This document shows, piece by piece, positions 19,406-27,828 of a DNA stretch of 64,000 nt. A model generated the notes under the pieces. That model made no database searches. It had not been told where the DNA came from and saw only the letters and a list, made by a program, of their open reading frames with translations. Source of the stretch: Halopiger aswanensis (GTDB lineage Archaea > Halobacteriota > Halobacteria > Halobacteriales > Natrialbaceae); the NCBI RefSeq assembly GCF_003610195.1, contig NZ_RAPO01000004.1, forward strand, positions 62,001-126,000, read 5' to 3'. The number at the start of each line of letters is the position of its first letter. Positions within the stretch are counted from its first letter, which is position 1. A program made the position numbers and the translations under genes.

Positions 19406-21604
19406 CTACTTCTCTCGGTCTGCGGTCAATCGAACCATCGAGCACGGCGGGAGCGACACCGTGACGCTGTCCTCGTCGACCGTCGCGCTGTCGGTCGTCG
19501 GCGTGATTCGGTCGGGCTCCTCGAGCGTGTTCCGCTCGTACATCGTCTCCGCCGAGAGGCGATCGACGGTGACCTCGTCCCCGTCGACGGCCGCCAGCGG
19601 CTCGCCCGACACCGTGACGTCGATGGCGTCGGCGCCCGCGTCGCGGTGGACGAGGACGATCGCGAGGTCGTGCTCGTCGGCGTCGGTGACCGCCATCGCG
19701 TCGATCGCGGGCTCGTCGGTCACCGGCTCGAGTTCGCCGAACCACTCGCTCGTGTCCGTCCCCCAGGCCGTCTCCGTCGAGAAGGTGTGGCAGGTTACGT
19801 CGACGCCGATCGGAGTCCCGCCGATGAGCCTCGAGCCGAGCTGCTGGCCGTAGTAACAGGGGTCCGCCCAGACGTGTCCCTGGGACTTCCGGAGGCCGCC
19901 GCCGTGGTTCCCGACGCCGGAGTGAGTCACCATCTCGACGGTACCGCTCCGGATGCACTCGTGGATGATCGTCGCGTCGAAGACGACCTCGGTGATGCTC
20001 TTGTTCGTCGGGAGCGTCTCGCGGTCGAGGTGGCGTTCCCCGTTTTCACGGTCCTCGACTGCGCCGTCATCCGCCTCAGATTCCTCGTCGAGTTCATCGA
20101 ACCGCGTAAACAGTTGTAGCTCCGTGATCGCCTGTCGTACCTCCTCGAGTCCGGCCGCCCGACACTCGGCTGCGACCGCCTCGTACTCCTCGCGCAACTG
20201 GCTCGCGAAACCGGAGTGGGCGTTGAACAGTTCGACCGGATCGGTTTCTGGATCTGCGTGACACTCGACGAGGACGTGGTCGGTGAGCCAGTCGTCCGCC
20301 TCGAGTTCCTCGAGCAGCGGCTCGTTCCAGTCGGTCAGTCGGTTCCCGCAGGCAAAGACGTCGATCGACTCGTCGACGGCTTCCATCGCCTCCTTGAACC
20401 GGCGGAACCGGTCCGCGTTGCCCTCGGGCGTCGTCCAGCCGATCTGCCACGAGCCGTAGAGTTCGTTGCCGACCTCCCAGTATGCGACGTCGTACGGCTC
20501 GGGGTGGCCGTGTTCGGCCCGCAGCGCGCCCATCTCGGTATCGGTCGAGCCGTTGCAGTACTCCACCCACCGCGCTGCGTCTTCGGGCGTCGCGCTCCCG
20601 GCGTTCAGGCAGATCATCGGCTCGCAGCCGACCGCCTCGCAGAGCGCGACGAACTCGTCGGTGCCGAAGAGATTCGTCTCGAGGGCGTCCCACGCCGGAT
20701 TCGGCTTCGTCGGACGCTCTTCGATCGGCCCGACGCCGTCCTCCCAGTGATACCCCGAGACGAAGTTTCCGCCGGGCCATCGGAGCACGGAGAGGTTCAT
20801 CTCCGAAAGCAAGTCGACGATCTCGGGATCGGCCGTGGCGACGTGATCGTCGGGATAGCAACAGACGCGGTCGACGACGACGTTCCCGTCCGTTTTCCGG
20901 GTGGTGACGCTGAAGCCGAACAGTCGCTCGTCGTCTCGATCGACCGTCGGAAGCTCGAGCGAGAACGAGGCCGTTCGGTACTCGTCTCGAGCGGTCACGT
21001 CGGTCTCGGCGAGCACTGCGCCGAGCGAACCGTCGTCCGCCAGACCGTGAATTGCGAGCCGAACCGTCGTCTCCTCGGGAGCGCGCAGCGTCACCTTGCC
21101 CTCGAACTCGGTCGTTCGGTGCACCGGAAGGTAACACCACTGCGCGAGTCCGTCGTAGCCCTCCGTCGACCCGGTCTCGAACCGCTGTGCGCGGTCGTCG
21201 GCCGTTCCGATATCGGGACTGGTCCGGACATCGTCGGCGTTGCCGTACGGGAACCACCACAGCGCGGTGCCGTCGTGGTACGCCTGCTGCAGTCGCTCGG
21301 CCTCGGGCAACCCGTGCCTTTCGGCGTAGGTCTCGATCCGCTCGTCGATCGCATCGGGATCGGCGAGTTCGCTGTTGCCGCCGTCCGCACCGTACTGCTG
21401 GTCGCCGAACTTCCAGGAGCCGAACGTGGGATTGAACAGCACCTGCGCCTCGAGGACGTTGGTGACGTTTCGCGGCGTGTAGAGGTGTTCGCCGAACTTG
21501 CCGTACAGTTCGGGGGAGACCTCATCGCCCCGCCGCGAGGGATCGAGTCGAACGGTCGCCCGGGAGTCGGACTCGCCGTCCGTGTGAGTGAAAAGATCTG
21601 CCAT
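19406..21604 (-). CDS. Long GH51 alpha-L-arabinofuranosidase
   Basis: A 732-aa GH51-type enzyme, about 230 residues longer than the classical form at 10869. The catalytic TIM barrel begins after a long N-terminal part. Residues about 60-260 hold an extra beta-rich, CBM-like domain (for example VTLRAPEETTVRLAIHGLAD) inserted between the GKFGEHLY motif (35-42) and VLRWPGGNFVSGYHW (273-287). Acid/base is E381 in EVGNELYG; nucleophile is E495 in ITELQLF. No signal peptide, so likely cytoplasmic. It is divergent from the GH127 gene across a shared promoter region. Confidence 0.9.
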   Translation of the reverse strand: MADLFTHTDGESDSRATVRLDPSRRGDEVSPELYGKFGEHLYTPRNVTNVLEAQVLFNPTFGSWKFGDQQYGADGGNSELADPDAIDERIETYAERHGLPEAERLQQAYHDGTALWWFPYGNADDVRTSPDIGTADDRAQRFETGSTEGYDGLAQWCYLPVHRTTEFEGKVTLRAPEETTVRLAIHGLADDGSLGAVLAETDVTARDEYRTASFSLELPTVDRDDERLFGFSVTTRKTDGNVVVDRVCCYPDDHVATADPEIVDLLSEMNLSVLRWPGGNFVSGYHWEDGVGPIEERPTKPNPAWDALETNLFGTDEFVALCEAVGCEPMICLNAGSATPEDAARWVEYCNGSTDTEMGALRAEHGHPEPYDVAYWEVGNELYGSWQIGWTTPEGNADRFRRFKEAMEAVDESIDVFACGNRLTDWNEPLLEELEADDWLTDHVLVECHADPETDPVELFNAHSGFASQLREEYEAVAAECRAAGLEEVRQAITELQLFTRFDELDEESEADDGAVEDRENGERHLDRETLPTNKSITEVVFDATIIHECIRSGTVEMVTHSGVGNHGGGLRKSQGHVWADPCYYGQQLGSRLIGGTPIGVDVTCHTFSTETAWGTDTSEWFGELEPVTDEPAIDAMAVTDADEHDLAIVLVHRDAGADAIDVTVSGEPLAAVDGDEVTVDRLSAETMYERNTLEEPDRITPTTDSATVDEDSVTVSLPPCSMVRLTADREK

Positions 21605-21733
21605 GATCGTTCCCAATTGTTCTCCATCGTCTGATAAATGTACGGGTCGCCGAACGGTCTCGTGGGAAATCCTGCCGGAGAGCGGATCGGCCCTCGCAGT
21701 CGGTCGAAGGCTGGTTCGACGGACCTACAGCAG

Positions 21734-21742
21734 TATTTATAT
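21734..21742 (+). promoter_or_regulatory. TATA-like box of the GH127 gene
   Basis: The string tatttatat lies about 33-36 bases upstream of the ATG at 21774. It favours a start at 21774 over the in-frame ATG at 21741, which lies within the box itself. Confidence 0.4.
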
Positions 21743-21773
21743 GTTCACGTGTGCTGTTCGCACACAATACACG

Positions 21774-23684
21774 ATGCTGAACGCAGAGCCGGTCCCGCTT
21801 ACGGACGTGACGATCGACGACGAGTTCTGGAGCCCGCGGATCGAGACCAACCGGAAGGTGACGATCGAGTACCAGTACGAGCAACTCGAGACGAGCGGCT
21901 GTCTCGAGAACTTCCGGCGGGCCGCTGCCGGCGAAACCGGCGGCTTCGAGGGGTTCTGGTTCGCCGACACGGACGCGTACAAGTGGATCGAGGCCGCGAG
22001 CTACGTCCTCGCGACGACCGACGATCCCGACCTCGAGGAACGACTCGATGAGGTCATCGACCTGATCGCCGCCGCACAGGAGGACGACGGCTACCTCAAC
22101 ACGTACTTCGCGCTCGAGGAGCCGGAACGGAAGTGGACCAACCTCAACATGATGCACGAGCTGTACTGCGCGGGCCACCTCATCGAGGCGGCCGTGGCGC
22201 ACCATCGTGCGACCGGCAAGACGGCGCTGCTGGACGTCGCGACGAAATTCGCCGACTACATCGACGAGGTGTTCCCCGACGAAGTCGACGGCGCGCCCGG
22301 CCACCAGGAGATCGAACTCGCGCTCGTGAAACTCGCCCGAGCAACCGGCGAGGATCGGTACGTCGATCTCGCTAACTACTTCATCGACGTTCGGGGGCGA
22401 ACCGACCGCTTCGAACGGGAACTCGAGAACATCGAAGACATCGCCGGCTACGATCCCGACGACGGCGGGATCGCCGAGAGCGCCCGCGGCGCGTTCTACG
22501 AAGACGGCGAGTACGACGGAACGTACGCGCAGGCCCACGCCCCGCTCGAGGAGCAAGAGGCCGTCGAGGGCCACGCCGTCCGAGCGATGTACTTCTTCGC
22601 CGGCGCAGCGGACGTCGCCGCGGAGACGGGTGACGACGACCTGCTCGCACACCTCGAGCGGCTCTGGCGGAACATGACGACGAAACGGATGTACGTCACC
22701 GGCGGCATCGGCTCGGCACACGAGGGCGAGCGGTTCACCGAGGACTACGACCTGCCGAACGACACGGCCTACGCCGAGACCTGCGCGGCGATCGGGAGCG
22801 TCTTCTGGAACCGGCGGCTGTTCGAACTGACCGGGGACAAGAAGTACGCCGACCTCATCGAACGAACGCTGTACAACGGCTTTCTGGCCGGCGTCTCGCT
22901 CGACGGCACCGAGTTCTTCTACGATAACCGCCTCGAGAGCGACGGGAGCCACGGACGGCAGGGCTGGTTCGACTGCGCCTGCTGTCCGCCGAACGTCGCG
23001 CGATTGTTCGCCTCGCTCGAGCGGTACCTGTACGCCGTCGACGGCCGGGAGCTCTACGTCAACCAGTACGTCGAGAGTACGGCGACGCCGACGGTCGACG
23101 GCACCGAACTCGAGGTCACCCAGACGACCGACTACCCGTGGGACGGCGAGGTGACGATCGACATCGAGGCGACGGAGCCGGCGGCGGCCACGATTTCGCT
23201 TCGCGTTCCCGAGTGGTGTGACGAGGCGTCGATCGAAGTGAACGGCGAGTCGGTCTCGGTCGACGGCGACGGATACGTCTCCCTCGAGCGAACGTGGGAC
23301 GACGACCGGATCACCGCGACGTTCGAGATGGACGTCACCGTCGTCCGCAGCCACCCCGCGGTCGCGGCCAACGCCGGCCGCGTGGCCCTCGAGCGCGGGC
23401 CGATCGTCTATTGCCTCGAGGCCCTCGATACCGAGCGGCCGGTCCACCAGTACCGCGTCGACGCGAAGACCGATCTGGAGCCGGTGCACCGGGACGATCT
23501 CCTGGACGGCGTGACAGTCCTCGAGGGGGACGCGCCGGTTCCGGCGCTCGACGGCTGGGAGGACGATCTCTACCGGCCGGCCGAGGAGTGCGAGGAGACG
23601 ACGGCCCGACTGACCGCGATTCCGTACTACGCGTGGGATAACCGCGAAAGCTGTGCGATGCGCGTCTGGATACAGGAACACTAA
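21774..23684 (+). CDS. GH127 beta-L-arabinofuranosidase
   Basis: A 636-aa member of GH127 (former DUF1680), which releases beta-L-arabinofuranose, for example from hydroxyproline-rich plant glycoproteins. It begins with PLTDVTIDDEFWSPR, the family's N-terminal signature. The zinc-thiolate active site is visible: E335 and C337 in YAETCAA, and C403-C404 in WFDCACCPPN, equivalent to the glutamate, cysteine and nucleophilic cysteine of the characterised HypBA1. No signal peptide, so cytoplasmic. With GH51 enzymes of both alpha linkage types nearby, the locus covers alpha- and beta-linked arabinofuranose. Confidence 0.93.
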   Translation: MLNAEPVPLTDVTIDDEFWSPRIETNRKVTIEYQYEQLETSGCLENFRRAAAGETGGFEGFWFADTDAYKWIEAASYVLATTDDPDLEERLDEVIDLIAAAQEDDGYLNTYFALEEPERKWTNLNMMHELYCAGHLIEAAVAHHRATGKTALLDVATKFADYIDEVFPDEVDGAPGHQEIELALVKLARATGEDRYVDLANYFIDVRGRTDRFERELENIEDIAGYDPDDGGIAESARGAFYEDGEYDGTYAQAHAPLEEQEAVEGHAVRAMYFFAGAADVAAETGDDDLLAHLERLWRNMTTKRMYVTGGIGSAHEGERFTEDYDLPNDTAYAETCAAIGSVFWNRRLFELTGDKKYADLIERTLYNGFLAGVSLDGTEFFYDNRLESDGSHGRQGWFDCACCPPNVARLFASLERYLYAVDGRELYVNQYVESTATPTVDGTELEVTQTTDYPWDGEVTIDIEATEPAAATISLRVPEWCDEASIEVNGESVSVDGDGYVSLERTWDDDRITATFEMDVTVVRSHPAVAANAGRVALERGPIVYCLEALDTERPVHQYRVDAKTDLEPVHRDDLLDGVTVLEGDAPVPALDGWEDDLYRPAEECEETTARLTAIPYYAWDNRESCAMRVWIQEH

Positions 23685-23777
23685 GCGGAGACCGAACTCG
23701 AGTCAGCCGATCGCGGATGGGATACTGTGGTCCAAAGCGGAGACTGCCGCGGCTCCGAGCGAATCAGGCTGACAGCA

Positions 23778-24539
23778 CTATGCGTAGTTGTACTCGAGTT
23801 CGATCACGTTCGCTGCACCCTGAAGCGCGGTCAGATAGTCGCCGTAGAAGCGATCATCGTCGACACGGTGGACGGGGCAGGAGAGACCGATCGACGCAAT
23901 GCTCCGCCCATCGTCGTCGGTGATCGGCGCCGCGAGCGATCGTAACCCGGGCCGTTGTTCCTCGTCGCTCTCCGCGTAACCCTGTTCGCGGATTGCGGTT
24001 AGTTCGTCATCGAGCGCCTCCCGCGTCGTAATGGTGTTCGACGTAAACATCGGTAAGCCGTGCTCCGAAAGGATATCGTCGACCTCACACTGGGGACGGA
24101 AGGCGAGCATGGCCTTGCCGGACGCCGTACTGTGGAGCGGAACGGGCTCGCCCTCGTGCGTGCCCAGTTCGATTCCGTTCGCTCCGCTGGCGTAGTACAG
24201 ATAGACTCCGAGACCGTTGTTCTCGACGAACAGGGTCGCGAGCTCGCCCGTCTCCTCGGCGAGTCGATCGACCTGCGGTTGTGCGATATCGTAGATGGGA
24301 ACGAGATTTCTCGCGTGAGAGCCGAGACTGAAAAGCGGCAGTCCGATGTGGTACTCGTCGCCGTCCTTGTCGACGTACTCGTTGTGCTCGAGCGTTTTCA
24401 GGTAGTTGTACACCGATCGCTGTCCGATATCGACCCGCTCGGTAATTTCGCCGATGGTCGCACCGTCGAGATCGCGGATGACCTCCAGGATTTCGAAGGT
24501 GCGGCTAACGGACCGGATAGCAGACGCTGACTTAGCCAT
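23778..24539 (-). CDS. IclR-family transcriptional regulator
   Basis: A 253-aa regulator with an N-terminal winged helix (IRSVSRTFEILEVI ... ATIGEITERVDIGQRSVYNYLKTLE) and the C-terminal IclR effector domain (PVDRL-like helix through HSTASGKAMLAF and GLRSLAAPI). A TATA-like box (tctatatg on the minus strand, 24565-24572) lies 28 bases upstream of the ATG at 24539, so this start was preferred over one eight codons earlier. It sits at the end of the GH127 gene and just after the GH2 gene on the same strand. It probably controls the arabinan genes (inference). Confidence 0.88.
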   Translation of the reverse strand: MAKSASAIRSVSRTFEILEVIRDLDGATIGEITERVDIGQRSVYNYLKTLEHNEYVDKDGDEYHIGLPLFSLGSHARNLVPIYDIAQPQVDRLAEETGELATLFVENNGLGVYLYYASGANGIELGTHEGEPVPLHSTASGKAMLAFRPQCEVDDILSEHGLPMFTSNTITTREALDDELTAIREQGYAESDEEQRPGLRSLAAPITDDDGRSIASIGLSCPVHRVDDDRFYGDYLTALQGAANVIELEYNYA

Positions 24540-24591
24540 AGTCGTACTTACGCTCACCGCCACATATAGATTGTCCCGCGCCGAGACGCAT

Positions 24592-27273
24592 CTAGTCCCG
24601 GTCGGTGAGATAGTCGACGAGTCGGCACAACAACCCGGTCACGACCGGATGTGATCCGGCAGTCGTCTGCACGCGGAACGTACACGCGACGACTCGACCG
24701 TCGTCGACGGACCGCTCGAGGAGCGGACTCCCGAGGTCGGCCAGCCACCCCCGCACGAAGCCGACGTGGACGGTATCCTCCTCGGGCGCTACGTCCGCGA
24801 CGATGTCGTACGGATAGGCGTCTTCGAACTCCCAGCCGAGGTGGCGGTTCGAACAGAACTCCTCGACGAGCGGCGAGTCCTGATAGAAAAACGACGCCGT
24901 GTTGTTCCAGCTATCCGTCCGCGGGAGCGACCGGAACTCGAAAAACTCGGTCCCCCGCATCTCTCCCTGCCGGTCCGGGACGTGAACGGCGGTCCCGCCG
25001 TTCGAAACGAACTCGACGACGTCCGCGGTCGTCTCCGTTACGAACGCGACGTCGACATCGGGCGTCAGGCGGTGGGTGACGTCGAATCCCACCGACACGA
25101 GTCGCGAGGCGAGCGTTCCCTCCGCAAACACCAGCGCTTCCGGCGGCTCGCGCGGTGGCGAGGGGACGACAACGATCGGTTCCGTGCGCGTCAACTCCGT
25201 CTCGGAGCGGCCTCGAACCGTTACATCAACGGTTCGAACCGTTTCAACCTGCGGCGCAGTAATCCGTACCGGTTCCGATTCCACCACCGAGTGTGGCGGT
25301 GCTGTCAGTCGCCGGGTTTCGGTCCGTCCGTCGAACTCCCACTCGAGGTCTTCGACGACGCGGTCGTCGGTATCGTTGACGAGCGCGATCTCGAGTTCGA
25401 ACTCCTCGCCGGCCCACGAAACGTGCGAATCGACCGTCGGAACGATCGTTACGTCGGCGTTCAGCGCGGCGACGTCGTCGTAGACGGCCTTCTCGTTTCG
25501 GCAGTAATCGAGCAGGCCGGTCACCTCCCACTCGGTGTCGTACAGTTGCGTCAACACGTAGCCGGCGATTTCTTCCCGCGTTCGGAACTCACCGAGAATG
25601 TGCTCGAGCGAGACGCTCGCGCGGTGTTGCCACGACTCGGCGAGGTCCTCGAGGTTGTCGAAGACGTCGTCGAGACCGGTCTCGGCGAACCGATCCTGAA
25701 CGCCGCTGGGCCGCTTGACCGGATCGGTGAGGAACTCGTGGGAGAACCACGCGGGCTCTCGCCCGTAGTGATCGATGAGCGTATCGACCGACGGGAATGA
25801 GAAGGCACCGAATTCCGAGATCACGACCGGCTCGCCGTCGTCGGACCAGCGCTGCGTAGCGTAGTTATCCCGACGGTGGTGAAGCGTGTGTTCCAGATTC
25901 TCGACCCATTCCGTCGCTCGATCGGGACTGATACAGTACCAGTGATAGTCGTTGAGATCGGTCTCGACGTGTGCCCACCCGGAGTTGTCACACACGAGTC
26001 GCGTCGGATCCCACTCCCGAACCGTTTCGACCAGCGACGCGAGGTACGTCTGTTTCGCCTCGTCGGTCCAGAGCGTCTCCTCGGCCTCGTTGTGGCCGAT
26101 GCCCCACTCCTCGTGGTAGAGACTCCAGATGACGACGCTCGGTCGGTTGTAGTCCCGTTCGATGAGTCGGCGGAGTTCGGTTTTTACCTCCTCCTTCGAG
26201 CGATCCGTATACTGTGCCGGGTTCGCCGGCTCCTCCCAGACGAGGATTCCCTTTCGATCGGCTGCCTCGAGGAAATCGGGATGAGCCGGTTTGAGGTGTT
26301 TGCGGACCAGGTTGAACCCGAGTTCCGAGACGCGCTCGAGTTCGCGCTCGAAGAAGTCGCCGTCCGGCGGCCGATACAACGTCGTGGGGAAATAGCCCTG
26401 ATCGAGCACCCCGCGAAGCCGAATCGGCTCCCCGTTGAGCCGGAAGCCGTCGTCGTCGCGCTCGATCGTCCGAAGGCCGAAGTAATCCTCGTAGCGATCG
26501 AGTACCTCGCCGTTTGCTTCGAGCGTGATCTCGAGGTCGTACAGCGCCGGCGACTCGGGCGACCAGTACGCCGGATCGTCGAACTCGAGGACGGCCTCGT
26601 CGTCCTCGTCGATCGGGTGGACGGCGATCGCTTCGACCTCGCCATCTCGTGAGGCCCGAATGACGGCATCGACCACCGACCGATCAGTATCGCCGACGTC
26701 GACATCCAGCGAGACGGCGGCGGTATCCGTCTCGAGGTCGGGCGTCACGTTCGCCCCGGAAATGTGGGTCGCCGGCCGGAACGAGAGCGTCACCGACTGC
26801 CAGATCCCGCTGACGCGCGTAAACCACGGCTCACCTTGCTTCCCGTGGGGAATCTCCGACAGATCTCCGGGATCGTGAACCGCAACGGTGAGCGTGTTCT
26901 CGCCGGCGGTGATCGCCTCCGTGATTTCGAACTCGAAGGGGAGGTAGCCGCCGCGGTTTTCGCCGACCCGCTCGCCGTTGACCCAGACGGTCGTCCAGTA
27001 GTCGGCGGCGCCGAATTCGACGAAGACGCGCTCGGACTCGAGGTCCGCCGTCTCGATCTGAAACGTCCGATTGTACCACGCGGTTCCCGTGTACCCCCGT
27101 AGGCCGTCGTCCTCCTGCCAGATGTGCGGGACGTCGACGGGATTGGCCTCAGTGAGCCACATCGCGAGTTCCGTCTGCCATCCCTCCGTCATCCCGATCC
27201 CGTCGGGATCGACCTCGAACAGCCACTCTCCGTCGAGCGAGCGAGAGCGGCGAAGGGACGTGTCGTCGTTCAT
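24592..27273 (-). CDS. GH2 glycoside hydrolase
   Basis: An 893-aa GH2 enzyme (beta-galactosidase/beta-glucuronidase/beta-mannosidase clan). The N-terminal jelly roll has GTAWYNRTF and VWVNGERVGENRGGYLPFEFEIT; an immunoglobulin-like domain follows at about 180-270; the TIM barrel starts near RLRGV. The likely acid/base is E388 in IWSLYHEEWG, where the usual Asn before the glutamate is replaced by His387. The nucleophile is E487 in VISEFGAF. A long C-terminal region (about 600-893) has extra beta domains and a Rossmann-like segment. No signal peptide. Substrate not assigned. A TATA-like box lies about 27 bases upstream. Confidence 0.88.
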   Translation of the reverse strand: MNDDTSLRRSRSLDGEWLFEVDPDGIGMTEGWQTELAMWLTEANPVDVPHIWQEDDGLRGYTGTAWYNRTFQIETADLESERVFVEFGAADYWTTVWVNGERVGENRGGYLPFEFEITEAITAGENTLTVAVHDPGDLSEIPHGKQGEPWFTRVSGIWQSVTLSFRPATHISGANVTPDLETDTAAVSLDVDVGDTDRSVVDAVIRASRDGEVEAIAVHPIDEDDEAVLEFDDPAYWSPESPALYDLEITLEANGEVLDRYEDYFGLRTIERDDDGFRLNGEPIRLRGVLDQGYFPTTLYRPPDGDFFERELERVSELGFNLVRKHLKPAHPDFLEAADRKGILVWEEPANPAQYTDRSKEEVKTELRRLIERDYNRPSVVIWSLYHEEWGIGHNEAEETLWTDEAKQTYLASLVETVREWDPTRLVCDNSGWAHVETDLNDYHWYCISPDRATEWVENLEHTLHHRRDNYATQRWSDDGEPVVISEFGAFSFPSVDTLIDHYGREPAWFSHEFLTDPVKRPSGVQDRFAETGLDDVFDNLEDLAESWQHRASVSLEHILGEFRTREEIAGYVLTQLYDTEWEVTGLLDYCRNEKAVYDDVAALNADVTIVPTVDSHVSWAGEEFELEIALVNDTDDRVVEDLEWEFDGRTETRRLTAPPHSVVESEPVRITAPQVETVRTVDVTVRGRSETELTRTEPIVVVPSPPREPPEALVFAEGTLASRLVSVGFDVTHRLTPDVDVAFVTETTADVVEFVSNGGTAVHVPDRQGEMRGTEFFEFRSLPRTDSWNNTASFFYQDSPLVEEFCSNRHLGWEFEDAYPYDIVADVAPEEDTVHVGFVRGWLADLGSPLLERSVDDGRVVACTFRVQTTAGSHPVVTGLLCRLVDYLTDRD

Positions 27274-27824
27274 ACCGGTGTGTCTGGTTGATCGGGGTTA
27301 AATCTTCAGTATCCGCCTGCCGTTAGGAACGTTGCTCGACGGTCCGCGGCTGGCTCGAGGCCGGCCGTCCACTCCAACGAACGGCCGCATCCGAACCGCT
27401 GCATGATTTCGATATAAGAAATAGCTGCGTTCGATACCGACATATTACATACGTACTATTGTAACGGTTGGTACGGTGTCACACGGCAAATTGCGGGATA
27501 GCAGCACTTCTACGGAGAACGTATTCTGTTTCCTATAGAGAAAAATGGTCGATAAAGGGTGAAACCGACGACCGCCGTCTCACGCCGATCGATCTTCGAT
27601 TCGATCGGCAGTGACGGGTGAAGCCGCAGGCGGGATCCGTACCAATAAGGTCGTCCAACCACGAAGCGATACTCGATGACGCACGCACGCACGGTCCGCC
27701 CCGGTCGACGACGCTCGCCCAACGGACTGGTACCTCACGGACCGGCTGGGCCGACGTGCGAGACCGGACGGTATCGGACAGCCGGCCGATCGGTGTCGAA
27801 CGACACGCTATCGAACGGGGAACC
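27274..27824. other. Divergent regulatory region between GH2 and the propeller-IclR gene
   Basis: Contains the GH2 promoter (gatttaac, minus strand, near 27300), the inverted repeat at 27445-27464 and, further right, a TATA-like caataagg near 27644-27651. A 50-codon frame follows that box (27676-27828). No other gene was recognised. Confidence 0.5.
27442..27464. promoter_or_regulatory. Candidate IclR operator, copy 1
   Basis: An inverted repeat TTACA-N10-TGTAA (arms 27445-27449 and 27460-27464) inside atattaca. The same repeat with the same 10-base spacer length occurs at 56403-56422, with the flanking acat and the cgta inside the spacer also conserved. It lies between the divergent GH2 and propeller-IclR genes, about 170 bases from the GH2 start. 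Palindromes of this size suit a dimeric winged-helix regulator; binding by an IclR protein is inference. Confidence 0.5.
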
Positions 27825-27828
27825 ATGA
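27676..27828 (+). CDS. Possible short leader reading frame overlapping the fusion gene
   Basis: A 50-codon frame whose ATG lies 28 bases after a TATA-like caataagg, the spacing of leaderless haloarchaeal mRNAs. Its TGA overlaps the ATG of the downstream gene as ATGA. If real it would couple translation to the fusion gene. The peptide is Arg/Gly/Pro-rich and not acidic, which is unlike native haloarchaeal proteins, so chance is quite possible. Confidence 0.22.
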   Translation: MTHARTVRPGRRRSPNGLVPHGPAGPTCETGRYRTAGRSVSNDTLSNGEP

